In this document: positions 42,004 to 50,691 of the stretch, one piece after another
Layout: each line of letters opens with the position of its first letter
Position numbering within the stretch: position 1 is the first letter of the stretch
DNA from: JBBRHQ01 sp963840235
GTDB lineage: Bacteria; Actinomycetota; Thermoleophilia; Solirubrobacterales; 70-9
NCBI GenBank assembly: GCA_963840235.1
Contig: CAWIYC010000009.1
Coordinates: 1 to 64,000, forward strand
Reading direction: 5' to 3'
DNA: 64,000 bases
Position numbers and translations under genes: made by a program
Notes under the pieces: model-generated
The model's database searches: none
The model's input: the letters and a program-made list of their open reading frames with translations, nothing else
Told to the model about the DNA's origin: nothing

Positions 42004-44891
42004 GGCCGGGTCAGCTCCTCCAGCAGGTAGACCAGCGACTCGTACTCCCGCCCGGTGGCCCGTTCGAGCCCGACCTCGCAGGTGCGGTTGCTGCAGAGGT
42101 GGGCGTCGAAGCTTCGCGCCCTGACCTCCTCGGCCTCCTCGCGGGTCGCGGAGGCAGTCAGCTCCGGGTGAAGGAAGCCGCGGTCCCCGGCAAAGCCGCA
42201 GCAGGTCGCCTGCGCCGGCACGTGGACCTCGTCGCTGAGCTCGGCGGCGACGCTCTCGAGGGCGACGGTCAGCCCCATGTGCCGCACCGAGCAGGTCGGG
42301 TGCACGGTGGCCGAGCCGACGGTGCGACGCACCTCGAGGCCCGCCAGCAGCAGGTCCTGCGCCCAGGTCACCGAGTCGAGCAGCTCCAGCTTGGCGTGGC
42401 GCTCGGCGTTGATCGGGCTCAGCACGCCTTCGCCGGGATCGGACACGCCGTGGGTGCAAGAGCTGGCGTCGATGACGATGGGCAGGCGCCCGTCCCCGCT
42501 CCAACGCCAGAGGCGCTCGACCATCTCATTCGCCTTGTGCCGGGTGCCGTCTCTATAGCCCTTCGAGCTCCAGGGGACCCCGCAGCAGCTTCCGGCGACG
42601 TCCGGGGGGATCCAGACGGGCATCCCGGCCCTGCGTGAGACCTCGACCAGCGCCTGAGGCAGACTCGGTCGCGGCCCCTCCCCCGAGGACGGCCTGCCGA
42701 AGATCCGGTTGATGCAGGCGGGGACGTAGGCGGCGGCGGCGCCCTCCCGCGCCGTCGCCGGCAGCTGCGGCGGGGCCGCCGCCGGCATCCCATCTCCCCA
42801 TTCCGGGACCAGGCCGTCGCCGACCGCGCGGCGCGCGACCCGGGTCAGCCCGCGCAGCGGCCCGTCGCCGGCGACCCGGGAGACGGCGTCGCCCATACGC
42901 AGGCCGGCCCGGGCAGCGCCCTCGACCTTCTCCCAGCGCTGCGCCGCCCGAAGGGCTGCCCGCTCGGCGGCGGGCGAGTGCCGCTCGGACCGCAGCCCCT
43001 TGATCAGCTCGCCCGTGTCTATCCCCAGGGGGCATGCGAGTGCGCAGGCGCCGTCCGTGGCGCAGGTCTCGATCGCGTCGTAGGCGTAGTCCTCGAGCAG
43101 CGCCCGCTCGACCACCGAGCCGGCGGGCTGGCGGGCGATCTCGCGGCGCAGGACGATTCGCTCGCGCGGGGTCGTGGTCAGCATCCGGCTGGGGCACGCC
43201 GGCTCGCACATGCCGCACTCGACACAGGCGGTTACGGAATCCTCGATGGGGGGATTCGACTTGAGGTCATGGAGGTGGACCTCCGGGTCGCGGTTGAGCA
43301 GAACCCCGGGGGCGAGCACGCCGTCGGGGTCGGCGAGTCGCTTCACCCTCCACATCATCTCGGTCGCCTTCGCTCCCCACTCGCGTTCGACGAACGGGGC
43401 CATGTTGCGCCCGGTCCCGTGCTCCGCCTTGAGCGAGCCGTCGTACTTGTCGACGATCAGCTCCACCAGCTCCCCGATGAAGGCCTCATAGCGGTCGCGA
43501 TCGGCGGCCTCGGCAAAGGAGGGCGTGAGCATGAAGTGGAGGTTCCCGGCCGAGGCGTGGCCGGCGACGCCGGGGAGGAAGCCGTGCTTGCCGAGCAGCG
43601 CCTGGATGTCGCGGGCCGACTCGGCGATCCGCTCCGGTGGCACGCAGACGTCCTCGGTTATCAGCAGCGAGCCGGGCGGGCGCATGACGCCGACGAGGCC
43701 GAACATCCCCTCCCGCACCCTCCAGTGCATCTCGGTCGTCTCGCGGTCGCGAGTGAACTCGAACGGCCGGATCGTCTCGCACCCGGCCAGCGCCTCGGCC
43801 GCGCCGGCGACGAGCCCGTCGAGATCTGCGGCGTCGTCGGAGCGGAACTCGACCAGGAGGGCGGCCGACTCCGGCGGCAGATCGCGCCAGTACTCCGGAG
43901 TACCCGGTATCGAGTGGCTGGCGACCATCAGCGCCGGCGCGACCATCAGCTCGACCGCGCTGGCCCCGGCGGCCACCAGGTCGGGTACCGGCTCAGTCGC
44001 GCTCTCGATCCCGTCGAAATGGATCCAGGCCGTGGTCGTCTGCGGCCGCAGCGGGATCGTCTCGAACACCGCCTCGGCGACGAAGGCCAGCGTCCCCTCC
44101 GAGCCGACCAGCAGCCGGCGGAAGATCTCCAGCGGTGTCTCGGCGTCGAGGAAGGCGCAGAGCCGGTAACCGGTGGTGTTCTTGATCGCGAACTTGCGCC
44201 GGATCCGCTCGCTCAGCTCGGCGTCGGCGAGGATCTCGTCGCGGATCCCGGCCAGCCCGCGGGCGAGGTCGGCCTCGGCCTCGGCGAAGCGCTCCTCGGC
44301 GCCGGGGGCGGCGCTGTCGATCAGCGTTCCCGAAGGCAGGAGGAAGGTGAGCGAGCGCAGGGTGGAGTAGGAATCGTGGACGACACCGCAGCGCATCCCG
44401 CCGGAGTTGTTGGCGATGACGCCGCCGATCGTCGCCGCCTCGTGGGACGCGGGGTCGGGGCCGAGCTTGCGTCCGTGAGGGGCGAGCGCGCGGTTGGCGT
44501 GGCCGAGGACGGTGCCGGGCCGGACCCGGGCGACCGCGCCCCCCTGCTCGACCGTGGTTCCGGCGAAATGGCGGCGGACGTCGACGAGGATGCCATCGCC
44601 CTGGGACTGGCCGTTGAGGCTGGTACCGGCCGAGCGCAGGGTGACCGGGACGCCGCTGCCGCGGGCGTAGGCGAGCAGGCTGGCCACCTCGTCGGCGTGG
44701 CGTGGGCGGATCACGGCCTTCGGGAAGAGCCGGTAGGGGCTGGCGTCGGAGGCGTAGCGGACCAGATCGAGCGCCCTGCTCAGTACCCGATCCTCGCCCA
44801 GCAGCTCGGTCAGATCCCGCCGCAGGGGCTGCGGCGTGCCCGCCGCCAGCTCCTCGGGGGCGTGGTCGGCGCTGGCGCCCGCGGTGCCCAT
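42000..44891 (-). CDS. FAD-linked and Fe-S 2-hydroxyacid dehydrogenase fusion (D-lactate dehydrogenase/GlcD-GlcF type)
   Basis: 963 residues. N-terminal half: FAD-binding VAO/GlcD fold with RPRHADEVASLLAYA, TLRSAGTSLNGQSQGDG and IGGVIANNSGGMRCG, then the cap domain with GHASAGNLHF and KAEHGTGRN. C-terminal half: two 4Fe-4S sites (CVECGMCEPACPS ~540; CATDGACALACP ~590) and two CCG-type domains (GSCCGVPWSSKG, ATCCGFAGDRG) as in GlcF/LutA. Such fusions oxidise a D-2-hydroxyacid (lactate, glycolate, 2-hydroxyglutarate or mandelate) and pass electrons to quinone or another carrier. Its ATG directly follows the TGA of the decarboxylase gene (TGAATG), so the two are co-translated, which suggests the 2-ketoacid product goes to that decarboxylase. 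Confidence 0.9.
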   Translation of the reverse strand: MGTAGASADHAPEELAAGTPQPLRRDLTELLGEDRVLSRALDLVRYASDASPYRLFPKAVIRPRHADEVASLLAYARGSGVPVTLRSAGTSLNGQSQGDGILVDVRRHFAGTTVEQGGAVARVRPGTVLGHANRALAPHGRKLGPDPASHEAATIGGVIANNSGGMRCGVVHDSYSTLRSLTFLLPSGTLIDSAAPGAEERFAEAEADLARGLAGIRDEILADAELSERIRRKFAIKNTTGYRLCAFLDAETPLEIFRRLLVGSEGTLAFVAEAVFETIPLRPQTTTAWIHFDGIESATEPVPDLVAAGASAVELMVAPALMVASHSIPGTPEYWRDLPPESAALLVEFRSDDAADLDGLVAGAAEALAGCETIRPFEFTRDRETTEMHWRVREGMFGLVGVMRPPGSLLITEDVCVPPERIAESARDIQALLGKHGFLPGVAGHASAGNLHFMLTPSFAEAADRDRYEAFIGELVELIVDKYDGSLKAEHGTGRNMAPFVEREWGAKATEMMWRVKRLADPDGVLAPGVLLNRDPEVHLHDLKSNPPIEDSVTACVECGMCEPACPSRMLTTTPRERIVLRREIARQPAGSVVERALLEDYAYDAIETCATDGACALACPLGIDTGELIKGLRSERHSPAAERAALRAAQRWEKVEGAARAGLRMGDAVSRVAGDGPLRGLTRVARRAVGDGLVPEWGDGMPAAAPPQLPATAREGAAAAYVPACINRIFGRPSSGEGPRPSLPQALVEVSRRAGMPVWIPPDVAGSCCGVPWSSKGYRDGTRHKANEMVERLWRWSGDGRLPIVIDASSCTHGVSDPGEGVLSPINAERHAKLELLDSVTWAQDLLLAGLEVRRTVGSATVHPTCSVRHMGLTVALESVAAELSDEVHVPAQATCCGFAGDRGFLHPELTASATREEAEEVRARSFDAHLCSNRTCEVGLERATGREYESLVYLLEELTRP

Positions 44892-46490
44892 TCAGGCCAG
44901 GGCCATGCCGGGGGTCACCGGAACTTCGACCAGCTCGGGCCCATCGGAGGCGATCGCCGCCGCAAGCGCGTCGCGCAGGTCCTCGCGCCCGCCAGCACGG
45001 CGGGCCGTGACCCCGTAGCCCTCGGCGACCGAGGCGCAATCGAGCGCCGGCAGGTCGAGCCCCGGCGCGCCCTCGACCCCCTCCAGTGCGGAGAACCACT
45101 TGAGGATCGCGTACTCCTCGTTTCGCAGCACCAGGAAGGTGACCGGGACCCGGTAGGCGGCGGCGGTCCACAGCGCCGTGATCGCGTACTGGGCCGAGCC
45201 CTCTCCGAGGACGCAGACGACGCGGCGGTCCGGCGTGGCCATCTGCACCCCGAGCGATGCGGCGAGGCCGAAGCCGAGGCCGCCGCCGGCGCCGAAGAAG
45301 TAGCTCCCCGGCGCCGACAGCCGCAGCTGATTGCGCAGGGCCAGGGTCGAGGAGGGAGACTCGAGCACGACGATGCCATCCTCGGGAAAGACCTCGGACA
45401 GGGCCGAGTGGACGGTCGAGGGGTTGAGTGGATCGGTCTCCTCGACCGCCTCGGGCGGTGGCAGTGCCTCCGGAGCGGTGCGGCTCGACTCTGGCACCAC
45501 CTCGGCCAGGGCGGAGAGGGTGAGCCCGACGTCGGCGACGATCGCGTCGCCGATCGGCGCCCGGGCGGCCTCGTCGGGGTCGCTGGTGATCGCGACCAGC
45601 GAGGTTCCCTCGGGCAGCAGGGGGCCGGGGATGTAGGGGTAGTAGGGGAAGACTGAGCTGCCGGCGACGAGGACGAGGTCGTAGCCCTCGAGCGCCTGCC
45701 CGAGCGGGCCGATCGCCGGCGGCAGGACGCCGCGGAAGTTCGGATGGCCCTCGGGGAAGCCGATCCGCCCCCCACCGGGAGCGGGCGAGGCCCAGACCGG
45801 AAGCCTCTGGCGCTCGGCGAGGGCGATAGCGGCGTCCCAGCCGCCGCTGGCGTCGATGTCGGGGCCGGCGACCAGGACCGGAGCAGAGGCGCCGCCCAGG
45901 CGCCGGGCCAGCGCCTCGACGACGGCCGGGTCTGCGACCGCGCGGGAGCTGACCGAGCGCGCCGTTGCGTGGGCGGCCTCCGCCGCCTCAGCCTCGGCCC
46001 CCCAGTCGTCCATCGGCAACGAGAGGAAGACGGGGCCGCGCGGCGGGGCCGCGGCCAGGTGGACGCCGTGGGCCAGGGCGAGCGGGACGTCCTGCGCCCG
46101 CGGCGGCTCGAACGACCACTTGACCAGGGGGTTAGGCATCCGCGTCGCATCGCGGTTGGTCAGGTTCGCCTGCATCGTCACCTGAGCGCGGACCTGCTGC
46201 CCGGCGGTGATCAGCAACGGCGACTTGTTGGCCTGGGCGTTGAAGATCGCCCCCATCGCGTTGCCGACGCCGGGCGCGGTGTGGAGGTTGACGTGGGCGG
46301 GGCGCCCCGACGCCTGCGCGTAACCGTCTGCCATCCCGACCACGACCGCCTCCTGAAGCCCGAGCACATAGCTGAAGTCTTCGGGGAAGTCGGCGAGCAT
46401 CGGCAGCTCGGTCGATCCCGGGTTGCCGAACATCGTCGTCATGCCATGCTCGCGGAAGAGGTCGAAGGCGGCGTCGCGAACCGTCGGCAT
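44892..46490 (-). CDS. Thiamine-diphosphate-dependent decarboxylase, benzoylformate decarboxylase-like, atypical active site
   Basis: 532 residues. Close in layout to Pseudomonas MdlC: TMFGNPGSTELPMLADFPED, LQEAVVVGMADGYAQASG with the ThDP-activating Glu, VNLHTAPGVGNAMGA with His corresponding to His70, and ARAPIGDAIVADVG. Two departures: the region of MdlC His281 reads VFPYYPYIPG (Tyr where MdlC has His, from memory) and the metal motif is GEGSAQYAIT...LRNEEY instead of GDGS...NN. The MdlC Ser26 is present (GNPGS). Expected reaction: non-oxidative decarboxylation of an aromatic or branched 2-ketoacid to an aldehyde; carboligation is another option. ATG at 46490 with AGGGTGA upstream; first gene of a two-gene operon. 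Confidence 0.85.
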   Translation of the reverse strand: MPTVRDAAFDLFREHGMTTMFGNPGSTELPMLADFPEDFSYVLGLQEAVVVGMADGYAQASGRPAHVNLHTAPGVGNAMGAIFNAQANKSPLLITAGQQVRAQVTMQANLTNRDATRMPNPLVKWSFEPPRAQDVPLALAHGVHLAAAPPRGPVFLSLPMDDWGAEAEAAEAAHATARSVSSRAVADPAVVEALARRLGGASAPVLVAGPDIDASGGWDAAIALAERQRLPVWASPAPGGGRIGFPEGHPNFRGVLPPAIGPLGQALEGYDLVLVAGSSVFPYYPYIPGPLLPEGTSLVAITSDPDEAARAPIGDAIVADVGLTLSALAEVVPESSRTAPEALPPPEAVEETDPLNPSTVHSALSEVFPEDGIVVLESPSSTLALRNQLRLSAPGSYFFGAGGGLGFGLAASLGVQMATPDRRVVCVLGEGSAQYAITALWTAAAYRVPVTFLVLRNEEYAILKWFSALEGVEGAPGLDLPALDCASVAEGYGVTARRAGGREDLRDALAAAIASDGPELVEVPVTPGMALA

Positions 46491-46585
46491 GGCGATCACC
46501 CTACGACAGCCGACAAGATCGCGCCCCCACTAAAGAGAAGGGCATCGGCACCCGATCAATAGCCAGAAGGCCGGTGGGGGAGGCG

Positions 46586-47323
46586 ATGACTTTGATGCGG
46601 ATGGCGACCGACAGATCAGACGGAGGCGCGAACGGAAGGGCGGTGGCGGCCGTGCTTGCTGCGGCCCTGCTTTCCTGCCTCGCGCTGGCTCCGGCGGCGA
46701 GCGGCGGCCCCACCGGGATCAGGATCGTCCGCACCCCGGGCAAGATCGTCCCGATCCCGGACTCGATCCCCCACCAGGCGGGCTCGATGATCGACAGGCG
46801 GCTGCTGCCGAACCTGAGGTTCCTCGCCTCCCACTTCGCGATCTACATCAGCGAGGGCTACGCCGGACCGATGCCGGGGAACCCGCGCAAGACGGTCGGC
46901 TGCCCACGCTGTCACGTCGCCGACTCCGACCACAAGAACGGCCTCGCGCTCGACATCGGCCCGCGCACCTGGAGCGGGCGTTGCGACCAGCACTGGAAGG
47001 GCGTGACGCGCCTGGCCGAGTGGGCCGAGCCGAAGCAGAACCGGCCACGGGCCCCCTTCCGCTGGGTCGGCTATGACGGAGACGCCGGTCACGGCTGCGG
47101 CAACCACCTCCACCTCTCCTGGAGTCACGCCGATGCGAAGCGATTCAAGATCGCGGCCTGGGTCGAGGTCTTCGGAGACGGCAGCGGTGGCGGCGACTCG
47201 GGCGGGGGCGGGGCCACCGGCGGCGGCTCGGGCGGCGGCAAGGGGCCGAGTGGCGGCGTCAGCTCGAGCCGCGCCAGTCACATGGTCGCGCCCGCGACGG
47301 GCGGGATCGGTCCCGGCGACTGA
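46586..47323 (+). CDS. Secreted M15-like metallopeptidase candidate with Gly/Ser-rich tail
   Basis: About 245 residues. A signal peptide (VAAVLAAALLSCLALAPAAS) precedes a globular domain with SDHKNGLALDIGP, matching the SxHxxGxAxD zinc motif of M15 D-Ala-D-Ala peptidases, and a later GCGNHLHLSW that could give the last His ligand. Four cysteines (CPRC, C, C) suggest disulfides. The final 60 residues are low-complexity Gly/Ser. Likely acts on peptidoglycan outside the membrane, but the family call is only motif-based. Several in-frame starts (46586, 46595, 46601) follow GGGGGAGG; I list the first. Confidence 0.6.
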   Translation: MTLMRMATDRSDGGANGRAVAAVLAAALLSCLALAPAASGGPTGIRIVRTPGKIVPIPDSIPHQAGSMIDRRLLPNLRFLASHFAIYISEGYAGPMPGNPRKTVGCPRCHVADSDHKNGLALDIGPRTWSGRCDQHWKGVTRLAEWAEPKQNRPRAPFRWVGYDGDAGHGCGNHLHLSWSHADAKRFKIAAWVEVFGDGSGGGDSGGGGATGGGSGGGKGPSGGVSSSRASHMVAPATGGIGPGD

Positions 47324-47334
47324 GCCGGGCTACC

Positions 47335-48144
47335 TCAATTGCGCTCGCAATAGGCGTAGCTGAAGACCTTGCCGGTAGGGCCCCTGGTGAGGAAGGTGAC
47401 GATCCAGTCCCTTGAGCCGCCCGGCTTCGATACACGCGCCATCGGGATATCGGAGGCACCCCCGGCCGGAACCTTGAACCCGCCTCCGGTGGTGTGGGAC
47501 CCAGCCTGGCAGCCGGCGGTCACCTTCGTCGACTGAGCCGAAACGACGGCGTCGTTTGCGGCCTGGCTGACCGCTCCGCGGCTGTCGTCGCCGCAGACCG
47601 CGTAGGCGATCAGCTTGGTCGGGTCGCCCTGGTTGATCCCGCTGACCCTCCACTTGCGCGTCGAGATCCGCCTCGATTCGAAGACGGCGATCTCCCCGGC
47701 GTCGCCGCCGTCGGGGTCATACGGCGGGGAGACCTTGAAGCCACCGGAGAGGACGTGGGTGCCACGGGGACAGCTCGCCACCGCCACCGGGGTGGCGGGA
47801 TCCCTGGACCGCTTCGCCTTGGTCACCCGCTTCAGCTTGTCCTTGGCCTTGGGCTCGCAGCGCGCGTAGGCGGTCATCACGCCCGTCGAGGAGGCCAGGT
47901 TGTAGGACTCGACCCTCCACCTGCTCCCACCGGCGGGGAATTCCTGCTGGGCGATCGCGCCAACCGGGACCGAGAAGCCACCACCGACCGCCCGCTTGCC
48001 CCGGGGACATGGCGCCGCGGCGGCCCCGGTGCCGACGAACGTCCTGCTCTTCGAGGCCGTGCTGACCCCGCCGGCAGCGAGCGCGGCCGTCGCCGCTGCC
48101 GCGAACACCATCGCCGTCAGGACCACTGCACCCCTCTTTCCCAT
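47335..48144 (-). CDS. Secreted protein with three tandem GGF(S/K)V-type domains
   Basis: 269 residues from ATG at 48144, with GGGGGAAGCAG as ribosome site. Signal peptide (AVVLTAMVFAAAATAALA). Three repeats of ~70-80 residues each have C-x-x-G-x(5)-GGGF(K)VP near the start and W-x-V ... AYAxC at the end: CPRGKRAVGGGFSVP...TAYARC, CPRGTHVLSGGFKVS...IAYAVC, CQAGSHTTGGGFKVP...FSYAYC. Each repeat has one Cys pair, probably a disulfide. No enzyme motif; probably extracellular binding or structural. I recall similar multi-repeat proteins in soil actinobacteria but no function. Converges on the M15-like gene. Confidence 0.8.
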   Translation of the reverse strand: MGKRGAVVLTAMVFAAAATAALAAGGVSTASKSRTFVGTGAAAAPCPRGKRAVGGGFSVPVGAIAQQEFPAGGSRWRVESYNLASSTGVMTAYARCEPKAKDKLKRVTKAKRSRDPATPVAVASCPRGTHVLSGGFKVSPPYDPDGGDAGEIAVFESRRISTRKWRVSGINQGDPTKLIAYAVCGDDSRGAVSQAANDAVVSAQSTKVTAGCQAGSHTTGGGFKVPAGGASDIPMARVSKPGGSRDWIVTFLTRGPTGKVFSYAYCERN

Positions 48145-48193
48145 CTGCTTCCCCCGACAATCGTTGAGACCGATGAGCCAGAATATCTCCACC

Positions 48194-48199
48194 TAAGAT
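48194..48199 (+). promoter_or_regulatory. Leaderless-type -10 box (TAAGAT) of the lipoprotein gene
   Basis: TAAGAT, 7 nt, ATG at 48207. On the other strand TATTCT (48180-48185) could be the -10 of the divergent GGF-repeat gene, which has a leader with a ribosome site. Confidence 0.5.
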
Positions 48200-48206
48200 C
48201 AGAGCG

Positions 48207-48680
48207 ATGACCTCAAGGATCCCCGCCGCGGCCGCAATTGCTGCTCTCCTCGCCGTCGGCGGCTGCGGCTCGAGCGAGGAAGAGACTCCGGCAGCCTGCC
48301 TCATGGGCCCCGGCGCCTACTCGCAGGCACTCCGCGGCGCGCCCGATTCCGTCCGGCTGGCCGGCGACGTCACGATCAGCTCCTGCCTGACCCGGAACCA
48401 GAGCGCCGGCGATCTGACCCGGGTCGGAGCGGCGATGCTGAGCCTGGCTACGTCGCTGAATGCGAGGGCCCGGGAGGGCGCGCGCTCGGCGGCGGCCGTT
48501 CGGCTCGGCTACCTGATCGGCGCCGTCCGTCTCGGCGCCGAGGACACTGACGGGATTCACACCAACCTGGTGCAGCGGCTGGAGGCGGCGGCCGAGTTCA
48601 GCCCCGGGGGCGGGGGCCTTCCGGCGGGCGTTGCGGCCGCCTACGGGACCGGGCTCGCGGCGGGTCGTGAGAGCGGCTGA
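48207..48680 (+). CDS. Putative lipoprotein, 157 residues
   Basis: The N-terminus IPAAAAIAALLAVGGCGSS has a lipobox (AVGGC), so the mature protein would be membrane-anchored through Cys20. The rest is mainly helical (AAMLSLATSLNARAREGAR, AVRLGYLIGAVRLGAED) and ends with a Gly-rich AAEFSPGGGG and AYGTGLAAGRESG. Two further cysteines could pair. No family recognised. It ends 56 bp before the fumarase gene. Confidence 0.7.
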   Translation: MTSRIPAAAAIAALLAVGGCGSSEEETPAACLMGPGAYSQALRGAPDSVRLAGDVTISSCLTRNQSAGDLTRVGAAMLSLATSLNARAREGARSAAAVRLGYLIGAVRLGAEDTDGIHTNLVQRLEAAAEFSPGGGGLPAGVAAAYGTGLAAGRESG

Positions 48681-48736
48681 ACCCGGCCGGCCCGGATAAC
48701 CTCAGAGGTGGCAACCAATGCAACGGAAGGCGCGAA

Positions 48737-50050
48737 TTGACTGAGCAGCTATGGGGTGGCGAGACGACCAAGGCGGTGGACAATTTCCCGGTCTCCGGCG
48801 AGCGGATCCCACCGCCCGTGGTGCACTGGCTGGGGCGCCTGAAGGCTGCGGCGGCGAGGGTCAGCGGGGAGCTCGGGGGCCTCGAGCCCGATTTGGCGGA
48901 GCGAATCGCGGCGGCGGGCGACGCGGTTGCGACCGGCGAGCACGACGAGCAGTTCCCGATCGACGTCTTCCAGACCGGCTCCGGGACCTCGTCGAACATG
49001 AACGCCAACGAGGTCATCGCCAACCTCGCCGGCGACGGGGCCCACCCCAATGACCACGTCAACATGGGCCAGTCCTCCAACGACGTCTTCCCCTCGGCGG
49101 TCCACCTGGCGGCGCTGGGGGAGGTCAAGCACGACCTGCTGCCGGCGATGGACGGCCTCGGCTCCGCGCTCGAGGCCAAGGAGAGCCAGTTCGCCGACGT
49201 GGTCAAGGCCGGCCGCACCCATCTCATGGACGCCGTCCCGGTCACCCTCGGACAGGAGTTCGGCGGTTACGCGGCCCAGGTCCGGCTCGGCACGCAGCGG
49301 ATCGAGGCGACGCTGCGCCACGTCGGCCAGATCCCGCTGGGCGGCACCGCCACCGGCACCGGTCTCAACACCCACCCCGAGTTCGCCGCCGGGGTCCGTC
49401 GCAAGCTCGCCGAGGACACCGGCCTGGAGATCTCCGAGCCGCTGGACCGCTTCGAGGCGCAGGCGAACCGCGACGCCTTGGTCGAGCTTTCCGGTGCGCT
49501 CAAGGTCTACGCCGTCTCCCTCAACAAGATCGCCAACGACCTGGCGCTGATGGGGTCGGGCCCGCGGGCGGGGCTGGCGGAGCTGAGGCTGCCGGAATTG
49601 CAGAAGGGCTCCTCGATCATGCCGGGCAAGGTCAACCCTGTGATCCCCGAGGTCGTGATCCAGGTGGCGGCGCAGGTGATCGGCAACGACGCCGCGATCA
49701 CCGTCGCCGGCAGCCAGGGCCAGTTCGAGCTCAACGTTCGCGTGCCCCTGATCGCCCGCAACCTGCTCGACTCGATCAAGCTGCTCGCATCGGCCTCGCG
49801 CCTGCTCGACGGGAAGTGCGTTGCCGGGCTAGAGGCAAACGAAGAGATGAACGAGCGCCATGCCGAGGCGACCCTGGCGACGGCGACCGCGCTCAACCCG
49901 CACATCGGCTACGACCGCGCCGCCGACATCGTCAAGGTGGCGGCCGAATCGGGGCGCTCACTGCGCGAGGTCGCGCTCGAGCAGGGGGTCGAGCCCGCCG
50001 TGCTGGAGGAGGCGCTCGACCACCGCAGGATGGCGCGCCCGCACGAGTAG
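48737..50050 (+). CDS. fumC: Class II fumarate hydratase
   Basis: 437 residues: TGSGTSSNMNANEVIAN, MGQSSNDVFPSAVHLA, KAGRTHLMDAVPVTLGQEF, GGTATGTGLN and the superfamily signature GSSIMPGKVNPVIPE with the catalytic Ser loop. It converts fumarate to malate in the TCA cycle and would process succinate formed from the mutase route. The N-terminus is shorter than usual (EQLWGGETTKAVDNFP instead of the longer GEVxVPADALWGAQT lead), and translation starts at TTG 48737 with GGAAGG seven bases upstream; no ATG or GTG is available in frame nearby. Confidence 0.95.
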   Translation: MTEQLWGGETTKAVDNFPVSGERIPPPVVHWLGRLKAAAARVSGELGGLEPDLAERIAAAGDAVATGEHDEQFPIDVFQTGSGTSSNMNANEVIANLAGDGAHPNDHVNMGQSSNDVFPSAVHLAALGEVKHDLLPAMDGLGSALEAKESQFADVVKAGRTHLMDAVPVTLGQEFGGYAAQVRLGTQRIEATLRHVGQIPLGGTATGTGLNTHPEFAAGVRRKLAEDTGLEISEPLDRFEAQANRDALVELSGALKVYAVSLNKIANDLALMGSGPRAGLAELRLPELQKGSSIMPGKVNPVIPEVVIQVAAQVIGNDAAITVAGSQGQFELNVRVPLIARNLLDSIKLLASASRLLDGKCVAGLEANEEMNERHAEATLATATALNPHIGYDRAADIVKVAAESGRSLREVALEQGVEPAVLEEALDHRRMARPHE

Positions 50051-50051
50051 C

Positions 50052-50639
50052 TCAGCCCGGCGGGGCGCCCACCAGGGCCAGCAGGGTGTGGCGAAGCAGC
50101 GCCTCGACCTGCTCCCGCGTTGCCCGGCCCCGCACAAGCCACTCCTCGGAGGCGGCGATCGCGGCGCCGAGGAATGCACGCAGCGCGAAGCGGAGCTCCT
50201 CGGTTGCATCCTCGCCGGCGTGGTTGCGGGCCATCCGCTCGACCACCTCGTCGCGGGCCGTGGCGACGATCGCGGCGACCTCCGGGTCGCGCTCGGCCGC
50301 GCCGGCGCCGAGCAGTATCGACCAGAGCTCGAAGTCGCGCTCGATGGCGTCGAGGAACCGGGCCAGGTTCTGCTCGACCATCAGCTCGACCGGTTGGTCG
50401 CCGAGGTCGGTGCGCACGATCCCCGGCAGCTCCGCGGCGAGGTTGGCGACGACGGCCAGGTAGAGGCCGCGCTTGGTGCCGAAGTAATGGTTGACGAGGC
50501 CACGGGTCACCCCCGCCTCGGAGGCGATCTGCCCCATCGAGGCGGCCGAGTAGTCGGTGTCGGCGAAGACCCGGCGCGCGGTCGCGAGGATCTCCTCCTT
50601 GCGAACGTACGGCTCGAGCCGCGTGCGGGTGGCTGCCAT
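50052..50639 (-). CDS. TetR/AcrR family transcriptional regulator
   Basis: 195 residues. The DNA-binding helices are clear: EEILATARRVFADTDYSAASMGQIASEAGVTRGLVNHYFG (shown here in parts: ARRVFAD, MGQIASEAGVTRGLVNHYF), followed by an all-helical ligand domain. It is divergently arranged with the sulfatase gene; the two leaderless promoters are 5 bp apart (minus-strand -10 at 50646-50651, plus-strand -35 at 50656). So it most likely represses itself and the sulfatase. The longer frame upstream of ATG 50639 overlaps the sulfatase gene and is a shadow. Confidence 0.9.
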   Translation of the reverse strand: MAATRTRLEPYVRKEEILATARRVFADTDYSAASMGQIASEAGVTRGLVNHYFGTKRGLYLAVVANLAAELPGIVRTDLGDQPVELMVEQNLARFLDAIERDFELWSILLGAGAAERDPEVAAIVATARDEVVERMARNHAGEDATEELRFALRAFLGAAIAASEEWLVRGRATREQVEALLRHTLLALVGAPPG

Positions 50640-50645
50640 GTCGAG

Positions 50646-50684
50646 AGGATACTTATTGACGTGGCGCCAACAGCCTGCTAGGGT
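50646..50684. promoter_or_regulatory. Divergent TetR/sulfatase promoter with TGGCGCCA palindrome
   Basis: Plus strand: TTGACG (50656-50661), 17 nt, TAGGGT (50679-50684), 7 nt, GTG at 50692. Minus strand: TATCCT (50651-50646), 6 nt, ATG at 50639. The 8-bp palindrome TGGCGCCA lies within the plus-strand spacer (50662-50669), a suitable operator place for the TetR protein. Best complete promoter in the window, having both -35 and -10. Confidence 0.6.
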
Positions 50685-50691
50685 CGCGCCG

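Noticed and set aside
42978..45656. 892-codon plus-strand frame
   Set aside because: Antisense to the dehydrogenase and decarboxylase genes; no motifs and biased composition.
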